DNA of 64,000 nucleotides from Ignavibacteria bacterium (GTDB lineage Bacteria; Bacteroidota; Ignavibacteria; Ignavibacteriales; Melioribacteraceae): NCBI GenBank assembly GCA_009773205.1, contig WPAE01000004.1, positions 62,001 to 126,000 of the forward strand, read 5' to 3'. Shown piece by piece: positions 16,839 to 26,862 of this stretch (position 1 is its first letter; each line of letters starts with the position of its first letter). The notes under the pieces were generated by a model. It saw only the letters and a program-made list of their open reading frames with translations, ran no database searches and was not told where the DNA came from. The position numbers and the translations under genes were made by a program.

Positions 16839-18158
16839 TCAGTATCTGTAATAATCTGGTTTGAAAGGTCCTTCGGCTTTAACTCCAATATACTTTGCCT
16901 GCTTTTCGTTTAGAGTTTCAAGTTCAACGCCAATCTTATTTAAATGAAGTCTGGCTACCTGTTCATCCAAATGTTTAGGAAGTGTGTAAACTTTATTCTC
17001 ATATTTAGCAGAATGCTTCCAAAGCTCGAGCTGTGCTAATATTTGGTTTGTAAATGAGTTTGACATAACAAACGATGGATGACCAGTAGCGCAGCCAAGA
17101 TTAACCAATCTTCCTTCTGCAAGAACAATTATATCTTTTCCCTCAACATTATACCTATCAACCTGAGGCTTAACTGTGTCTTTTGAGTTACCGTAATTAT
17201 CGTTTAACCAAGCCATATCAATTTCATTATCAAAATGACCGATGTTGCAAACAACTGCTTTGTCTTTCATAGAGCGGAAGTGTTGTTCGGTTATGATATC
17301 AACATTGCCGGTTGCGGTTACAATAATATCTGCGCGTGGAACCGCATCAATCATTTTCTTTACTTCGTATCCATCCATTGCAGCCTGAAGCGCGCATATC
17401 GGATCAATTTCTGTTACAATTACTCTAACACCAGAGCTTCTTAGTGATTGAGCAGAACCTTTACCAACATCGCCATAACCTGCAACAACAGCTACTTTAC
17501 CAGCCATCATTAAATCTGTTGCGCGGCGTATTGCATCTACCAAAGATTCGCGGCAGCCATACTTATTATCAAATTTAGATTTTGTTACGGAGTCGTTAAC
17601 ATTAATTGCAGGTATTGGAAGAGTGCCTTTTTCAACTCTTTCGTACAAACGATGAACGCCCGTAGTAGTTTCTTCAGAAATTCCTCTTATGCCTTTTACT
17701 AATTCTGGATATTTATCCAAAACCATGTTTGTTAAATCACCGCCATCATCAAGAATCAAGTTCAATGGCTTTTTGTCATCGCCAAAGAATAATGTTTGCT
17801 CAATGCACCAATCAAATTCTTCCAAGCTCATACCTTTCCAAGCGTAAACCGGTATTCCGGCAGCAGCAATTGCCGCGGCAGCATGATCTTGCGTCGAAAA
17901 AATATTGCAAGAAGACCATTGCACTTCTGCTCCAAGCTCAATTAATGTTTCAATAAGAACAGCAGTTTGAATTGTCATGTGAAGGCATCCGGCAATGCGT
18001 GCGTCTTTAAGTGGCTTAACAGAGCCATATTCTTTGCGAAGCGACATCAAGCCGGGCATCTCCGCTTCTGCCAGCTCTATTTCTTTTCTTCCCCACTCGG
18101 CAAGGGAAATATCTTTTACTTTATAATTCAGAGTTTTAGTTTCTACTACTATACTCAT
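16839..18158 (-). CDS. ahcY: Adenosylhomocysteinase
   Basis: 439 residues. It hydrolyses S-adenosylhomocysteine to adenosine and homocysteine, closing the activated-methyl cycle. The NAD-binding motif [17 protein letters not shown], the substrate region [13 protein letters not shown], the text [13 protein letters not shown] and the C-terminal KPDYYRY are all typical. Length matches bacterial SAHases. It lies 15 bp after metK in the same direction, so SAM synthesis and SAH removal share a transcript. No SAM or SAH riboswitch is evident upstream of the operon. Confidence 0.98.
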   Translation of the reverse strand: MSIVVETKTLNYKVKDISLAEWGRKEIELAEAEMPGLMSLRKEYGSVKPLKDARIAGCLHMTIQTAVLIETLIELGAEVQWSSCNIFSTQDHAAAAIAAAGIPVYAWKGMSLEEFDWCIEQTLFFGDDKKPLNLILDDGGDLTNMVLDKYPELVKGIRGISEETTTGVHRLYERVEKGTLPIPAINVNDSVTKSKFDNKYGCRESLVDAIRRATDLMMAGKVAVVAGYGDVGKGSAQSLRSSGVRVIVTEIDPICALQAAMDGYEVKKMIDAVPRADIIVTATGNVDIITEQHFRSMKDKAVVCNIGHFDNEIDMAWLNDNYGNSKDTVKPQVDRYNVEGKDIIVLAEGRLVNLGCATGHPSFVMSNSFTNQILAQLELWKHSAKYENKVYTLPKHLDEQVARLHLNKIGVELETLNEKQAKYIGVKAEGPFKPDYYRY

Positions 18159-18173
18159 TTTATTTCCTTTTCG

Positions 18174-19316
18174 TTATAATAATTTTTTAAACAATGGCAA
18201 TAAATCCAATTGTTCCCAAGTAAAGTCTTTATCGTTACGACCGAAATGACCGTAAGCTGAAGTCTTCTGATAAATTGGTCTGCGCAATTTTAATCTCTCT
18301 ATAATTCCGCGAGGTGTTAAATCAATTTCTTGATTGATGTACTCGCCGAGCAATCCATCCGGCATAACTCCGGTTCCTCTTGTATTTACATAGACCGAAA
18401 CCGGCTGAGCAACACCAATTGCATAAGCAACTTGAACTAAACATTCTTTTGCAAGTTTTGCAGCAACTACGTTTTTAGCAATGTGGCGCGCAGCGTATGT
18501 TGCGCTTCTATCAACTTTACTAGGGTCTTTACCGGAAAAAGCGCCTCCGCCGTGTGGAGCCCATCCGCCGTAGGTATCAACAATAATTTTTCTACCTGTT
18601 AAACCGCTGTCTCCGTGCGGTCCGCCAATTTCAAAACGCCCGGTTGGATTTACATAGTATTTAGTTTTCTTGTCTAAATATTTTTCCGGTATAACTTTCT
18701 TTATCACCTGCTCTTTAACATCTTCTGCAATTCTCTTTTGGCTAACGCCGCCATCGTGCTGTGTTGAAATTACAACGGCATCAACACGTATAGGATTGTT
18801 GTTGTTATCATATTCAATTGTAACCTGAGATTTTGCATCGGGGCGCAAATAAGGCATGAGTTTTATATTCTTCTTACGGATATCAGCAAGTTTTTTAACT
18901 AACTTGTGAGCGTAAACAATTGGCATTGGCATTAGCTCTGGGGTTTGATCGCAAGCGTAGCCAAACATAATTCCTTGATCGCCCGCGCCGCCTTTATCAA
19001 CACCCATTGCAATATCTGGCGATTGAGAATGAATTGCATTCAAGATGCCGCATGATTCAGCATCAAATTTATATTCTGCTTTTGTATAGCCAATTTCTTT
19101 TATTGTTTTACGGATGACTTCGTGAACATCAACATAAGCCGAAGTTGTAACTTCGCCGCCTACTACAACTAAGCCCGTTGTAACCATAGTTTCGCAGGCA
19201 ACGCGTGCGTTTGGGTCTTGTTTAAATATTGCATCAAGAACTCCATCAGAAATCGCATCGCAGACTTTATCTGGATGCCCTTCGGAAACAGATTCGGATG
19301 TGAACAAGTATGACAT
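18174..19316 (-). CDS. metK: S-adenosylmethionine synthase
   Basis: 380 residues. It joins methionine and ATP to make SAM. Signature segments are [35 protein letters not shown], and [22 protein letters not shown] with the P-loop-like phosphate-binding site. All domains are complete, and the length is normal. It lies between a sugar nucleotidyltransferase (18 bp upstream) and ahcY (15 bp downstream), all on the minus strand with short gaps, implying one operon. Confidence 0.98.
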   Translation of the reverse strand: MSYLFTSESVSEGHPDKVCDAISDGVLDAIFKQDPNARVACETMVTTGLVVVGGEVTTSAYVDVHEVIRKTIKEIGYTKAEYKFDAESCGILNAIHSQSPDIAMGVDKGGAGDQGIMFGYACDQTPELMPMPIVYAHKLVKKLADIRKKNIKLMPYLRPDAKSQVTIEYDNNNNPIRVDAVVISTQHDGGVSQKRIAEDVKEQVIKKVIPEKYLDKKTKYYVNPTGRFEIGGPHGDSGLTGRKIIVDTYGGWAPHGGGAFSGKDPSKVDRSATYAARHIAKNVVAAKLAKECLVQVAYAIGVAQPVSVYVNTRGTGVMPDGLLGEYINQEIDLTPRGIIERLKLRRPIYQKTSAYGHFGRNDKDFTWEQLDLLPLFKKLL

Positions 19317-19334
19317 TTATACCTCTTTTAGTTT

Positions 19335-20312
19335 TTAGTAAAATTCTATTTCTGATGAATCGCCGGCATTTAGTTTTTTGTAATTGCCTTTAACAATTGC
19401 ATTCATTCCAATTATCGAATTATCGAGCATAGACTTTTCAACTTGCGAACTCGGGCTTAAGATCGAATTCTTTATAATCGCTTCTTTTACAACACAGTTT
19501 TCCGAAATAGTTGTGAAAGGTCCTATGATTGAATCAAGTACTGTGGCAGATTCAGATATGTAAACCGGATCAATAATTGTGTTCCCTTTTATATTGCGGT
19601 TCGTTCCTTTGGTCTGAAGTATGTATTTATTAGTAGCGAGCAGCGTTTCACTCTTTCCGCAGTCATACCAGCCATCAACCTGAAATGTTGTAAACTTGTG
19701 TCCTCTCTCAATCATCAACTGCAAAGCATCTGTTAGCTGATATTCCCCGCGTGTCTTTATATCCTTTTCAAATAACTCGTTAAGCGATTCAACAAGCAGC
19801 TCAGAATTGTTTATGTAATACAAACCTACAAGCGCTAACTTAGAAATTGGTTCTTGCGGCTTCTCAATCAACTTTGCTATCCTGCCGTCTTGGCAAACTG
19901 CTACGCCAAAACGGGAGGGATCTTCTACTGTTTTAACTCCAAGCGAACTCATTTTCTTTTCGAAAACCGAATGAATATTTACATCAAATATTGTATCGCC
20001 AAGAATGATGAATATTTCTTCATCATCAAAAGTAGGCGCTGCCATTTGAATTGCGTGCCCAAGACCAAGCGCAATTTCTTGCGAAACATAACTTGCTTCT
20101 AATTTTGGATACTCACTGCTTACATACTCAACTATCTTTTCACCAAGATAGCCAACAACAAATGTTGCTTTAGTAATCTGCTCAGAAAGAAGTTTATCAA
20201 TAATGTGCCCTAGTATTGGTTTTCCGCCAACATTCAACAATACTTTAGGAAGTGAAAATGTATGCGGCTTTAAGCGTGTGCCAAATCCTGCTGCTGGAAT
20301 TATTGCTCTCAA
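19335..20312 (-). CDS. Sugar-1-phosphate nucleotidyltransferase with left-handed beta-helix domain
   Basis: 325 residues. The N-terminal nucleotidyltransferase domain starts with AAGFGTRLKPHTFSLPKVLLNVGGKPILGHIID, the NTP-binding signature. The sugar-phosphate site region includes LGDTIFDV and GEYQLTDALQLMIERG. The C-terminal 80 residues have hexapeptide-like repeats (STVLDSIIGPFTTISENCVVKEAIIKNSILSP). It would make an NDP-sugar from NTP and a sugar 1-phosphate; glucose or mannose cannot be separated here. First gene of the metK-ahcY transcript, an unusual partner for SAM genes. Confidence 0.9.
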   Translation of the reverse strand: MRAIIPAAGFGTRLKPHTFSLPKVLLNVGGKPILGHIIDKLLSEQITKATFVVGYLGEKIVEYVSSEYPKLEASYVSQEIALGLGHAIQMAAPTFDDEEIFIILGDTIFDVNIHSVFEKKMSSLGVKTVEDPSRFGVAVCQDGRIAKLIEKPQEPISKLALVGLYYINNSELLVESLNELFEKDIKTRGEYQLTDALQLMIERGHKFTTFQVDGWYDCGKSETLLATNKYILQTKGTNRNIKGNTIIDPVYISESATVLDSIIGPFTTISENCVVKEAIIKNSILSPSSQVEKSMLDNSIIGMNAIVKGNYKKLNAGDSSEIEFY

Positions 20313-20440
20313 GTATTATGATTTCCTTTTTTAATTATACGAATTTAGTTAATAGGTTTACGTTAAACAAACTATTGCATTTTAGATTTGCGATTTTGGT
20401 ATTACGAGTTTAAGTTCACCATAGATTTTGTTGAGTTGAT

Positions 20441-21391
20441 ATGAATATACACAATCGCGTAACGGAACTATTAAAAATTAAACATCCAATCATACAAGCC
20501 GGTATGGTTTGGGTAAGTGGGTGGAGATTAGCTTCGGCAGTATCAAACAATGGCGGACTTGGCTTAATCGGCGCCGGTTCAATGAAGCCTGAGTTGTTGC
20601 GCGAGCATATTATTAAATGCAATGCCGCAACGGAGAAATCATTTGGTGTGAACATACCTCTACTCCGTGGAGATGTTAATGAACTAATGAATGTTGTATT
20701 AGAAGAAAAAATAAAAATAGTTTTCACGGCGGCGGGGCATCCGGGAAGACACATTGAGCAATTGAAAAAACATAATCTCACAGTAATTCATGTTGTATCA
20801 AACATTAAACAAGCATTGAAGGCAGAAAGCGTTGGCTGCGATGCAATAGTTGGCGAAGGTGTAGAAGCGGGCGGACATAATGGTCCCGATGAAATAACAA
20901 CTTTTTGTTTAATTCCACAATTAGTTGATGCCGTTAATATTCCGGTTATTGCTGCCGGCGGCGTGGCAGATGGAAGAGGAATAGCTGCGGCTTTTTCGCT
21001 TGGCGCAGATGGAGTGCAAATTGGAACACGCTTTGCCGCAACTGTTGAATCTTCTGCACACGAAGTTTATAAGCAAAGTGTTGTTGCTGCAACAGACAAT
21101 AGTACCACGCTTGTTCTAAAAAATATTGGTTTGGTTAGATTGATAAAAAACAATTGGAGCAAGAATGTAGAAAGAGCAGAAGCCAATGGAGCGAATGAAA
21201 TAGAATTAAAAAATCTATTAGGTGAGAAAAGGGAAAGACTTGGGATATCCGAAGGAAATGCTGAAGAAGGAATGATGGAAGCTGGACAAAGCTGCGGGTT
21301 AATAAAAAATGTTCTTACTGTAAATGAATTGATGAAACTTCTTATTGACGATTTTGATAACACGATGAAGAAAACCAGCGGATTGATTTAG
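20441..21391 (+). CDS. Nitronate monooxygenase / FabK-like flavoenzyme
   Basis: 316 residues, a TIM-barrel FMN enzyme. The motifs PIIQAGMVWVSGWRLASAVSNNGGLGLIGAGSM, AAGHPGR, GEGVEAGGHNG and PVIAAGGVADGRGIAAAFSLGADGVQIGTRFAATVES match the NMO/FabK superfamily. Members either oxidise nitronates such as propionate 3-nitronate or act as enoyl-ACP reductase II; sequence by eye does not settle which. It is divergent from the nucleotidyltransferase operon with about 130 bp between, so it likely has its own promoter there. Confidence 0.88.
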   Translation: MNIHNRVTELLKIKHPIIQAGMVWVSGWRLASAVSNNGGLGLIGAGSMKPELLREHIIKCNAATEKSFGVNIPLLRGDVNELMNVVLEEKIKIVFTAAGHPGRHIEQLKKHNLTVIHVVSNIKQALKAESVGCDAIVGEGVEAGGHNGPDEITTFCLIPQLVDAVNIPVIAAGGVADGRGIAAAFSLGADGVQIGTRFAATVESSAHEVYKQSVVAATDNSTTLVLKNIGLVRLIKNNWSKNVERAEANGANEIELKNLLGEKRERLGISEGNAEEGMMEAGQSCGLIKNVLTVNELMKLLIDDFDNTMKKTSGLI

Positions 21392-21485
21392 TCAAACTTT
21401 GCTCAACCGTTCGCTTTCGATCGAGCAAGAAGTTTTTCCAAAGTTGAGGTAATAGCAATAAATAGATTAACGGCAAAGGTACAAA

Positions 21486-22145
21486 GTGAAAAGTAAATTC
21501 TTAGTAACCGTACTGGTTATTTTTATTTTTTCTAAAGTAGTTAACGCTCAATTATTATCCTCTTTTGGAATGAAAATTGGCGTTGCTAACGCAGGTCAGT
21601 CTTGGGATTATTCCGGTGACTTAACTACAATTGAAATATTTGATAAATCAAGAATCGGTTTCGCTTTTGGTGTTTATACGGAGTGGTTTGATTTGCCTCT
21701 AATAAGTATTATAGCTGAGGCACATTATATTCAAAAAGGAAGTAAGGGTGAAATTATTGTAGCAACAATGGATTCCCCTGCGGGAACAGGAGAAACGAAA
21801 ACTATTACCCCTAGGATTGACTATTTATCAATGCCCCTGTTAGCAAAGCTACGTTATGAAACTAATTCATTTACTGTTTATGGCATTGCAGGTCCAAGGA
21901 TCGATATATTGATAGGAAAAAATTCAGAAGCAGTTGGATCTGTATTCGATGATTTTAAATATACAGATATCGGAGGAACTTTTGGTTTTGGATTTGAAAT
22001 ACCAATAACAGAGATTTATTTTGCAAGTTGTGAGCTTAGATATAGCCCCAGTTTTCAAAATATATTTTCTAACGGAATCTTAGAAGTAAAGAATAGGTCG
22101 TTAGAATTTTTAGTTGTGTTTGGTCATAAATTACATACACGCTGA
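21486..22145 (+). CDS. PorT-like outer-membrane beta-barrel protein
   Basis: 219 residues from a GTG; AAAGG lies 6 nt upstream. A signal peptide (FLVTVLVIFIFSKVVNA, then QLL) precedes a small barrel with alternating amphipathic strands: FGMKIGVANAG, GFAFGVYTEWF, ISIIAEAHYIQKGSKGE, LSMPLLAKLRYE and a closing strand FLVVFGHKLHTR. This pattern matches the outer-membrane beta-barrel (PorT/OMP_b-brl) families of the Bacteroidetes group. Role unknown; it stands alone before a repeat-rich gap. Confidence 0.8.
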   Translation: MKSKFLVTVLVIFIFSKVVNAQLLSSFGMKIGVANAGQSWDYSGDLTTIEIFDKSRIGFAFGVYTEWFDLPLISIIAEAHYIQKGSKGEIIVATMDSPAGTGETKTITPRIDYLSMPLLAKLRYETNSFTVYGIAGPRIDILIGKNSEAVGSVFDDFKYTDIGGTFGFGFEIPITEIYFASCELRYSPSFQNIFSNGILEVKNRSLEFLVVFGHKLHTR

Positions 22146-22174
22146 TAAGCGGTTCAAACCAACTACTTTTTTAA

Positions 22175-22258
22175 GGGCACTTCTAAAACTGTTGTTTTAA
22201 AAAATTTCACACAAAGACGCAAAGAGCGCCAAGAAAATTGTGGTTTTTAGAAGCGCCA
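22175..22258. mobile_element. MITE-like element, copy 3
   Basis: Ends GGGCACTTCTAAAAC (22175-22189) and TTTTTAGAAGCGCCA (22244-22258), flanked by TTAA on both sides (22171-22174, 22259-22262). The interior holds CACAAAGACGCAAAG-type periodic sequence. No ORF. The CTTCTAAAA core co-varies on both ends relative to other copies, so the two arms are kept complementary. Confidence 0.65.
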
Positions 22259-22362
22259 TTAAGAAAGTTTTTGCACATATTTTCAGTTAGGGTTTTTCAC
22301 GCAATCTATTTGTTCTTGGATATAGCCAATGACCAGTATGCAAAAGTTACTATATTGATAAA

Positions 22363-22462
22363 TGAGCCGAATCTAACCCGCCCGCCGTTTTAAGGAGGGT
22401 TGGGCGGGTAAGTCGAAAACAACATTTTTTAATAATGATCATGGCTTTTTAGAGTAGGCTCA
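22363..22462. repeat. Related inverted-repeat element (TGAGCC...GGCTCA)
   Basis: Left TGAGCCGAATCTAA (22363-22376), right TTTTTAGAGTAGGCTCA (22446-22462). The interior has a CCCGCCC/GGGCGGG hairpin. The right-end sequence recurs inverted at about 60827-60845 (TGAGCCTACTATAAAAA). A solo left end of the first family lies at 22495-22509 (GGGCATCTCTAATAA), followed by a GTCATTCTGA-type repeat. No gene is visible across 22146-22619. Confidence 0.45.
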
Positions 22463-22619
22463 TAACGATGGCTACACCTAACAATATGCTTTTAGGGCAT
22501 CTCTAATAACTGTCATTCTGAATCCGCTTTAGCCGATGAAGAATCTTCGTTTAGCTTTTAGAAAGAAAAACAGAGATTCTTTGTCGCTCCGCTCAATACT
22601 AACTACTAACTACTCCTTT

Positions 22620-23726
22620 TCAATACCAAAAATGAAATTGTAATACGAAAGAGCCTTCTTTGCTTTCTCCGGCATAATTAATTCTATACTGCGGACGAAG
22701 CTCAACAAAACTATATGGAAAGAACTCCACGCCAAGAATTAAGTGAGCAAACTTAGTGTCGCCGGTTGGTAATCCGGTTTCAAGTTTATCGTAACGAAAA
22801 ACTGCGTCAAGTCCTATCATAAGATTGTACGCGGCTTCAAGCATTAATGCTTTTGTGGTTGCACCAGAAGCCAAATAATCTTTTGCAATGTCATATTCAC
22901 CCATCAAAGTTAGGCGCTTGTACCCAACGCCGGCAAACCCGCCATATAAATTTGTTTTAAGAACTTTTGTAAACAAGTTTGTTTTAGCAGAAGCAAAAGA
23001 GCCGCCAAGAGTAAACTGGAATTTTTCAATTACTGGAGAATACTCCAGTCTGGCTGTATATGTAGGATCGAAAGCAAATGTTGCGTGGCTTTTAGGCTTT
23101 CCAACACTGGCTGTTAAGAAAAGATTTTCACTCAGATTAGCGCCTAATTCAACTCCAGCTTCCACGTAAAGTGGATTGTAAATTAGTCCTTGAGCAATTC
23201 CTTTAGAGAAAAGTAAGCCGTAATCACCGCCGCGTGTGTAAGCCGTATGGTCATCTAATCTCAAGCCAAAATAAGGAACAAAGGAACCTGCTTTAATGTA
23301 ACTTTCGTTTGGTAATATTTTTGCGATGCCGTATCCTTCCCAAATTCTTTGAACAAAATCATATCGGGCAATAACGTCAATATCGGGCGCGAGCGCTGCT
23401 GATAAATAAACAGAGCCGGTCATGTCCATAAAGTCGGAGCGTTTTCGTTCCTCGCTGTACATAAATTGTGATCTATAATCAAAGCCAAACAAAACGCTTT
23501 CAGAAAATTTCGGTGAGAGTTTAAACTCTTCCTCACGCGGAGAAATCATACTCACAACATTCTTGCCAAAGAAAAAGCCGTTTTCGTTTCGTACAATGCC
23601 TCCCGTTGGATTAACGTGGCAGTCCGCACATTTATCTTTTTGGCTAAGAGCAAACCGCGGCAGAGAAAATGAGCTTGTAGATAAAACCAAACTGATAACT
23701 ACTATGAATAGAAATATCCTTTTCAT
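22620..23726 (-). CDS. Outer-membrane barrel protein with one c-type haem motif
   Basis: 368 residues. A signal peptide ends near FSL. The mature N-terminus has CADCHVNPTGG (Cys33, Cys36, His37), a CxxCH haem-attachment site followed by the NPTGG text seen in some porin-cytochrome proteins. The remainder is a beta-barrel: repeated amphipathic strands such as SVLFGFDYRSQFMYSE, IDVIARYDFVQRIW, LFLTASVGKPKSHATFAFDP, LTLMGEYDIAKDYL and a terminal FVLQFHFWY with the aromatic C-terminus of outer-membrane proteins. A role in moving electrons across the outer membrane is possible but inferred. Single gene; no cytochrome neighbours. Confidence 0.8.
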   Translation of the reverse strand: MKRIFLFIVVISLVLSTSSFSLPRFALSQKDKCADCHVNPTGGIVRNENGFFFGKNVVSMISPREEEFKLSPKFSESVLFGFDYRSQFMYSEERKRSDFMDMTGSVYLSAALAPDIDVIARYDFVQRIWEGYGIAKILPNESYIKAGSFVPYFGLRLDDHTAYTRGGDYGLLFSKGIAQGLIYNPLYVEAGVELGANLSENLFLTASVGKPKSHATFAFDPTYTARLEYSPVIEKFQFTLGGSFASAKTNLFTKVLKTNLYGGFAGVGYKRLTLMGEYDIAKDYLASGATTKALMLEAAYNLMIGLDAVFRYDKLETGLPTGDTKFAHLILGVEFFPYSFVELRPQYRINYAGESKEGSFVLQFHFWY

Positions 23727-23856
23727 TGTTTCCCTTTCAAATTGAAATTTCTGAACTAAACAGAGGCTTATTAAGTTTATATACTTAGCTGATAAGCAGC
23801 AGCTTTTTTAGCTAACTCACTTTATTATTCATAACTTTGAACAGAGGAAAATCAAA

Positions 23857-24342
23857 ATGTACTATTACACAATTTTAACATTGCACATCGTTTTTGCCGG
23901 AGTATGGCTAATCAACTTAGCTTCAGAGCCTGTTTTACGAAACCAAATTATTACTAATAAGAACAAATCCGGCGAAAGAAAGTTCATTAGTTTATACTTA
24001 ACTTTTGCAAATTTGCTTGGTATAATTGGCGCCGTGGGAATTTTATTTACCGGTGTTTTTTTGGTTCTTAACAGCGCTTATGGATTTTTTAGCATGGCAG
24101 ATAACCATTGGCTCGCTACTAAACAAATGTTAATGGTTGTGCTGCTAATAATTATCGGTGTGGTTATTATTCCAACAGCCAAAAAGCTGAGAAGAATAAT
24201 TGGTGCGGATTTGGAAAGCTCTGCCTCTATTTCTGAAGATGGTTATAATGCCTTGAAGAAACTTTATTTAACTAACAAGGTTATAAACATAATTGTTTTT
24301 ATAAACTTTCTTTTCGCTATTACGCACAGATATATCGGTTAA
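23857..24342 (+). CDS. Four-helix membrane protein, unknown function
   Basis: 161 residues with four likely membrane helices: YYYTILTLHIVFAGVWLINLA, FISLYLTFANLLGIIGAVGILFTGVFLVL, MLMVVLLIIIGVVIIPTA and VINIIVFINFLFAI. The histidine in LHIVFAG and spacing recall DUF2269-type or CopD-like four-helix proteins, but I cannot assign a family firmly. It ends 3 bp before dxr on the same strand, so it is likely the first gene of the dxr-rseP transcript. Confidence 0.7.
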   Translation: MYYYTILTLHIVFAGVWLINLASEPVLRNQIITNKNKSGERKFISLYLTFANLLGIIGAVGILFTGVFLVLNSAYGFFSMADNHWLATKQMLMVVLLIIIGVVIIPTAKKLRRIIGADLESSASISEDGYNALKKLYLTNKVINIIVFINFLFAITHRYIG

Positions 24343-24345
24343 TTA

Positions 24346-25491
24346 ATGAAAAAACTTCTGGTTCTCGGTTCAACGGGATCAATAGGCAAAAGCACACTTG
24401 AATTAGCAAGAAACTTCAAAGACAAATTTGAGATTGTTGGGCTTAGCACAAATTGCAGCATTGATGAACTTGAGAAACAGATTAAGGAATTCAAAACAAA
24501 AGCGGTTGTTGTAAAAGATAAACTGCAAGCCGAAGAATTAAAAAAGCGAATAGGAAGCAAATGCGAAGTTCTTTCGGGCGATGAAGGTTTGTTAGATATT
24601 GCCAAACGCGATAATTACGATATTCTTGTAACAGCGCTTGTTGGCATAGCCGGATTATCGCCAACTATCGAAGCAATTAAACTAAAAAAGAGAATTGCAC
24701 TTGCCAACAAAGAAACTCTTGTGGTTGCAGGAGAGTTGATAGTTAATCTTTGTAAAGAATATGAAGCAGAACTAATTCCTGTGGATTCCGAGCACAGCGC
24801 TATATTTCAATGCTTAGTTGGCGAAGAGCAAAAACATATTAACAAGTTAATTCTTACTGCATCTGGCGGACCGTTTCTAAATAAAAGCATGCATGAGTTT
24901 GAAACTGTTACAATCAAGGAAGCGCTAAATCATCCTAATTGGAAAATGGGAAGCAAGATTACAATTGATTCTGCAACTATGATGAACAAAGGTTTGGAAG
25001 TGATAGAAGCCTTTTGGCTTTTTCAGCTTCCGAAAGAAAAAATCGAAGTTATTGTTCATCCGCAGTCAATTGTTCATTCCATGGTTGAGTTTACCGATGG
25101 CTCCATTAAAGCACAACTTAGTTCGCCGGATATGAAACTGCCAATCCTTTATGCGCTTACCTATCCGCAGCGCTTCAATTATACCGGCGTATTAACAGAT
25201 TTTAAAAAAATTGCACAACTTACTTTTTTTGAGCCCGATTTTGATAAATTTGTCTGCCTAAAAATTGCTTACATGGCAATTAAGACCGGTGGAACAGCGC
25301 CTTGTATTTTGAATGCTGCTAATGAAACTGCCGTAGATTATTTTTTGAAAGGGAAAATTAAGTTCTCGCAAATTCCGGAATTGATTCTGTTTGCTCTCGA
25401 TTCAATCCCCGCAGATAAAGTTCTTGATCTTGAAAATGTATTTCAAACAGACTTTAATACGCGAGAATTATTATATAAAAAGTTTAATTAA
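24346..25491 (+). CDS. dxr: 1-deoxy-D-xylulose 5-phosphate reductoisomerase
   Basis: 381 residues. It converts DXP to 2-C-methylerythritol 4-phosphate with NADPH, the committed step of non-mevalonate isoprenoid synthesis. Seen are the NADPH-binding GSTGSIGKSTLELAR, LANKETLVVAGELI, the metal/substrate site VDSEHSAIFQC, ILTASGGPF, HPNWKMGSKITIDSATMMNKGLEVIEA and PQSIVHSMVEF. Full length and all active-site blocks are present. It lies 11 bp before rseP, a common neighbour pairing. Confidence 0.98.
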   Translation: MKKLLVLGSTGSIGKSTLELARNFKDKFEIVGLSTNCSIDELEKQIKEFKTKAVVVKDKLQAEELKKRIGSKCEVLSGDEGLLDIAKRDNYDILVTALVGIAGLSPTIEAIKLKKRIALANKETLVVAGELIVNLCKEYEAELIPVDSEHSAIFQCLVGEEQKHINKLILTASGGPFLNKSMHEFETVTIKEALNHPNWKMGSKITIDSATMMNKGLEVIEAFWLFQLPKEKIEVIVHPQSIVHSMVEFTDGSIKAQLSSPDMKLPILYALTYPQRFNYTGVLTDFKKIAQLTFFEPDFDKFVCLKIAYMAIKTGGTAPCILNAANETAVDYFLKGKIKFSQIPELILFALDSIPADKVLDLENVFQTDFNTRELLYKKFN

Positions 25492-25502
25492 ACGTAGGCT
25501 AT

Positions 25503-26858
25503 ATGGATTATATCTTTTTTTTCGTAATAACAATTGCCATTTTGGTTTTTGTACACGAGTTTGGTCATTTTGCCGCTGCAAAACTTTCTAAAATGAGAGT
25601 TGATATTTTTGCTATTGGCTTTGGCAAGCGACTTTTCGGCTGGAACAAGCTAAAAGGCTTTACCTTTGGCGATCTACCAAAAGATTGGGATGGTGATGGC
25701 AATACAGATTATCGTTTGTGTTTATTACCTTTAGGCGGCTATGTTAAAATCGCCGGAATGGTTGATGAGAGTTTCGACACAAAGTTTGCTGCCGAAGAAC
25801 CAAAACCTTATGAGTTCCGTGCTAAATCTACTCTGGCAAAACTATTTGTAATTACTGCCGGTGTAATGATGAATTTAACGCTTGCTGTATTAATTTTTTG
25901 GGGAATCAACTTCTTTCAGGGAAAGCAAGTATTTAAGACAACTACAATTTCCAAAGTTGAAAAAGGAAGCACCGCAGAACAGATCGGGTTTAGATCTTTC
26001 GACAAAATTTTAGCCGTAAATGGAAAGCAGATAAATGATTGGGATGAAATGCTTGAACACCTGATGATGAAAAGCTCTTCTGCCGATGCAAATGTTGCAA
26101 TTGAACGTGCTGGAGAGCAAACATCTATTACGGTTTCACGCAAAGAAATAAACCAAGCTTTGCAAAAAGACTTTTTCCTTTACCCGTATCCAAGCAAAAC
26201 CATTGTTGGCGAAGTTCTTAAAAATTCTCCGGCACAAGACTCCGGCATTAAACCGGGCGATGAAATCATCTTCATGAATAATTCTTTTATTAACAGCGCA
26301 GCTCAAGTCTTAGAAATTGTTCAAGCAAACAAAAGCAATATTATTCCGGTTGTTATTTTAAGGGATAAAGATACCGTTCGTGTTACAGTAAAACCGAGCT
26401 TAGAAGGATTGATTGGAATTAAGCATGGAACAGTTTATACCGGCGAAGTTGAGCAGCGCACTTACGGTTTTTTCGGTTCTATGACGCAAGCTCTTTTTGA
26501 TATAGGTCAATACACTGCGCTCACTTTATCAACTTTAAAAAATGTTATTGTTGGCAATGTTGCTTTCAACCAAGCGTTTGGCGGACCGGTTAAAATAGCC
26601 CAGTACGCTGCTAAATCCGCCGATACTGGAATTATTCCATTTCTCTATTTTCTTGCGATGTTAAGCTTAAGCTTGGCAATTATAAATATTCTTCCATTTC
26701 CTGTTTTGGATGGAGGACATTTTGTAATAATTCTTATCGAGGGAATTATTAAACGCGAAATTCCAATTAAAGTAAAAATTGCAGTACAAAACGCCGGCTT
26801 TGTTCTTTTGCTTATGTTAATGGCGTTTATTATTTATTCAGATATAATTAGCTTGTAA
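25503..26858 (+). CDS. rseP: RseP-family site-2 (RIP) zinc metalloprotease
   Basis: 451 residues. It cleaves membrane-embedded substrates such as anti-sigma factors. The first helix carries HEFGH (His18, Glu19, His22), the zinc site; the second zinc region is NILPFPVLDGGHF near the C-terminus. Two PDZ domains sit between (ISKVEKGSTAEQIGFRSFDKILAVNG and LKNSPAQDSGIKPGDEIIFMNN), as in E. coli RseP. A membrane helix follows the first (LFVITAGVMMNLTLAVLIFW) and two lie at the C-terminus. An insert (FGDLPKDWDGDGNTDYR) precedes the conserved LPLGGYVKI. No cognate sigma or anti-sigma gene is nearby. Confidence 0.96.
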   Translation: MDYIFFFVITIAILVFVHEFGHFAAAKLSKMRVDIFAIGFGKRLFGWNKLKGFTFGDLPKDWDGDGNTDYRLCLLPLGGYVKIAGMVDESFDTKFAAEEPKPYEFRAKSTLAKLFVITAGVMMNLTLAVLIFWGINFFQGKQVFKTTTISKVEKGSTAEQIGFRSFDKILAVNGKQINDWDEMLEHLMMKSSSADANVAIERAGEQTSITVSRKEINQALQKDFFLYPYPSKTIVGEVLKNSPAQDSGIKPGDEIIFMNNSFINSAAQVLEIVQANKSNIIPVVILRDKDTVRVTVKPSLEGLIGIKHGTVYTGEVEQRTYGFFGSMTQALFDIGQYTALTLSTLKNVIVGNVAFNQAFGGPVKIAQYAAKSADTGIIPFLYFLAMLSLSLAIINILPFPVLDGGHFVIILIEGIIKREIPIKVKIAVQNAGFVLLLMLMAFIIYSDIISL

Positions 26859-26862
26859 TACT

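Noticed and set aside
20313-20440. SAM or SAH riboswitch for the metK-ahcY operon
   Set aside because: No conserved core or suitable stem could be seen; only a weak inverted repeat AATAG...CTATT near 20352-20378.
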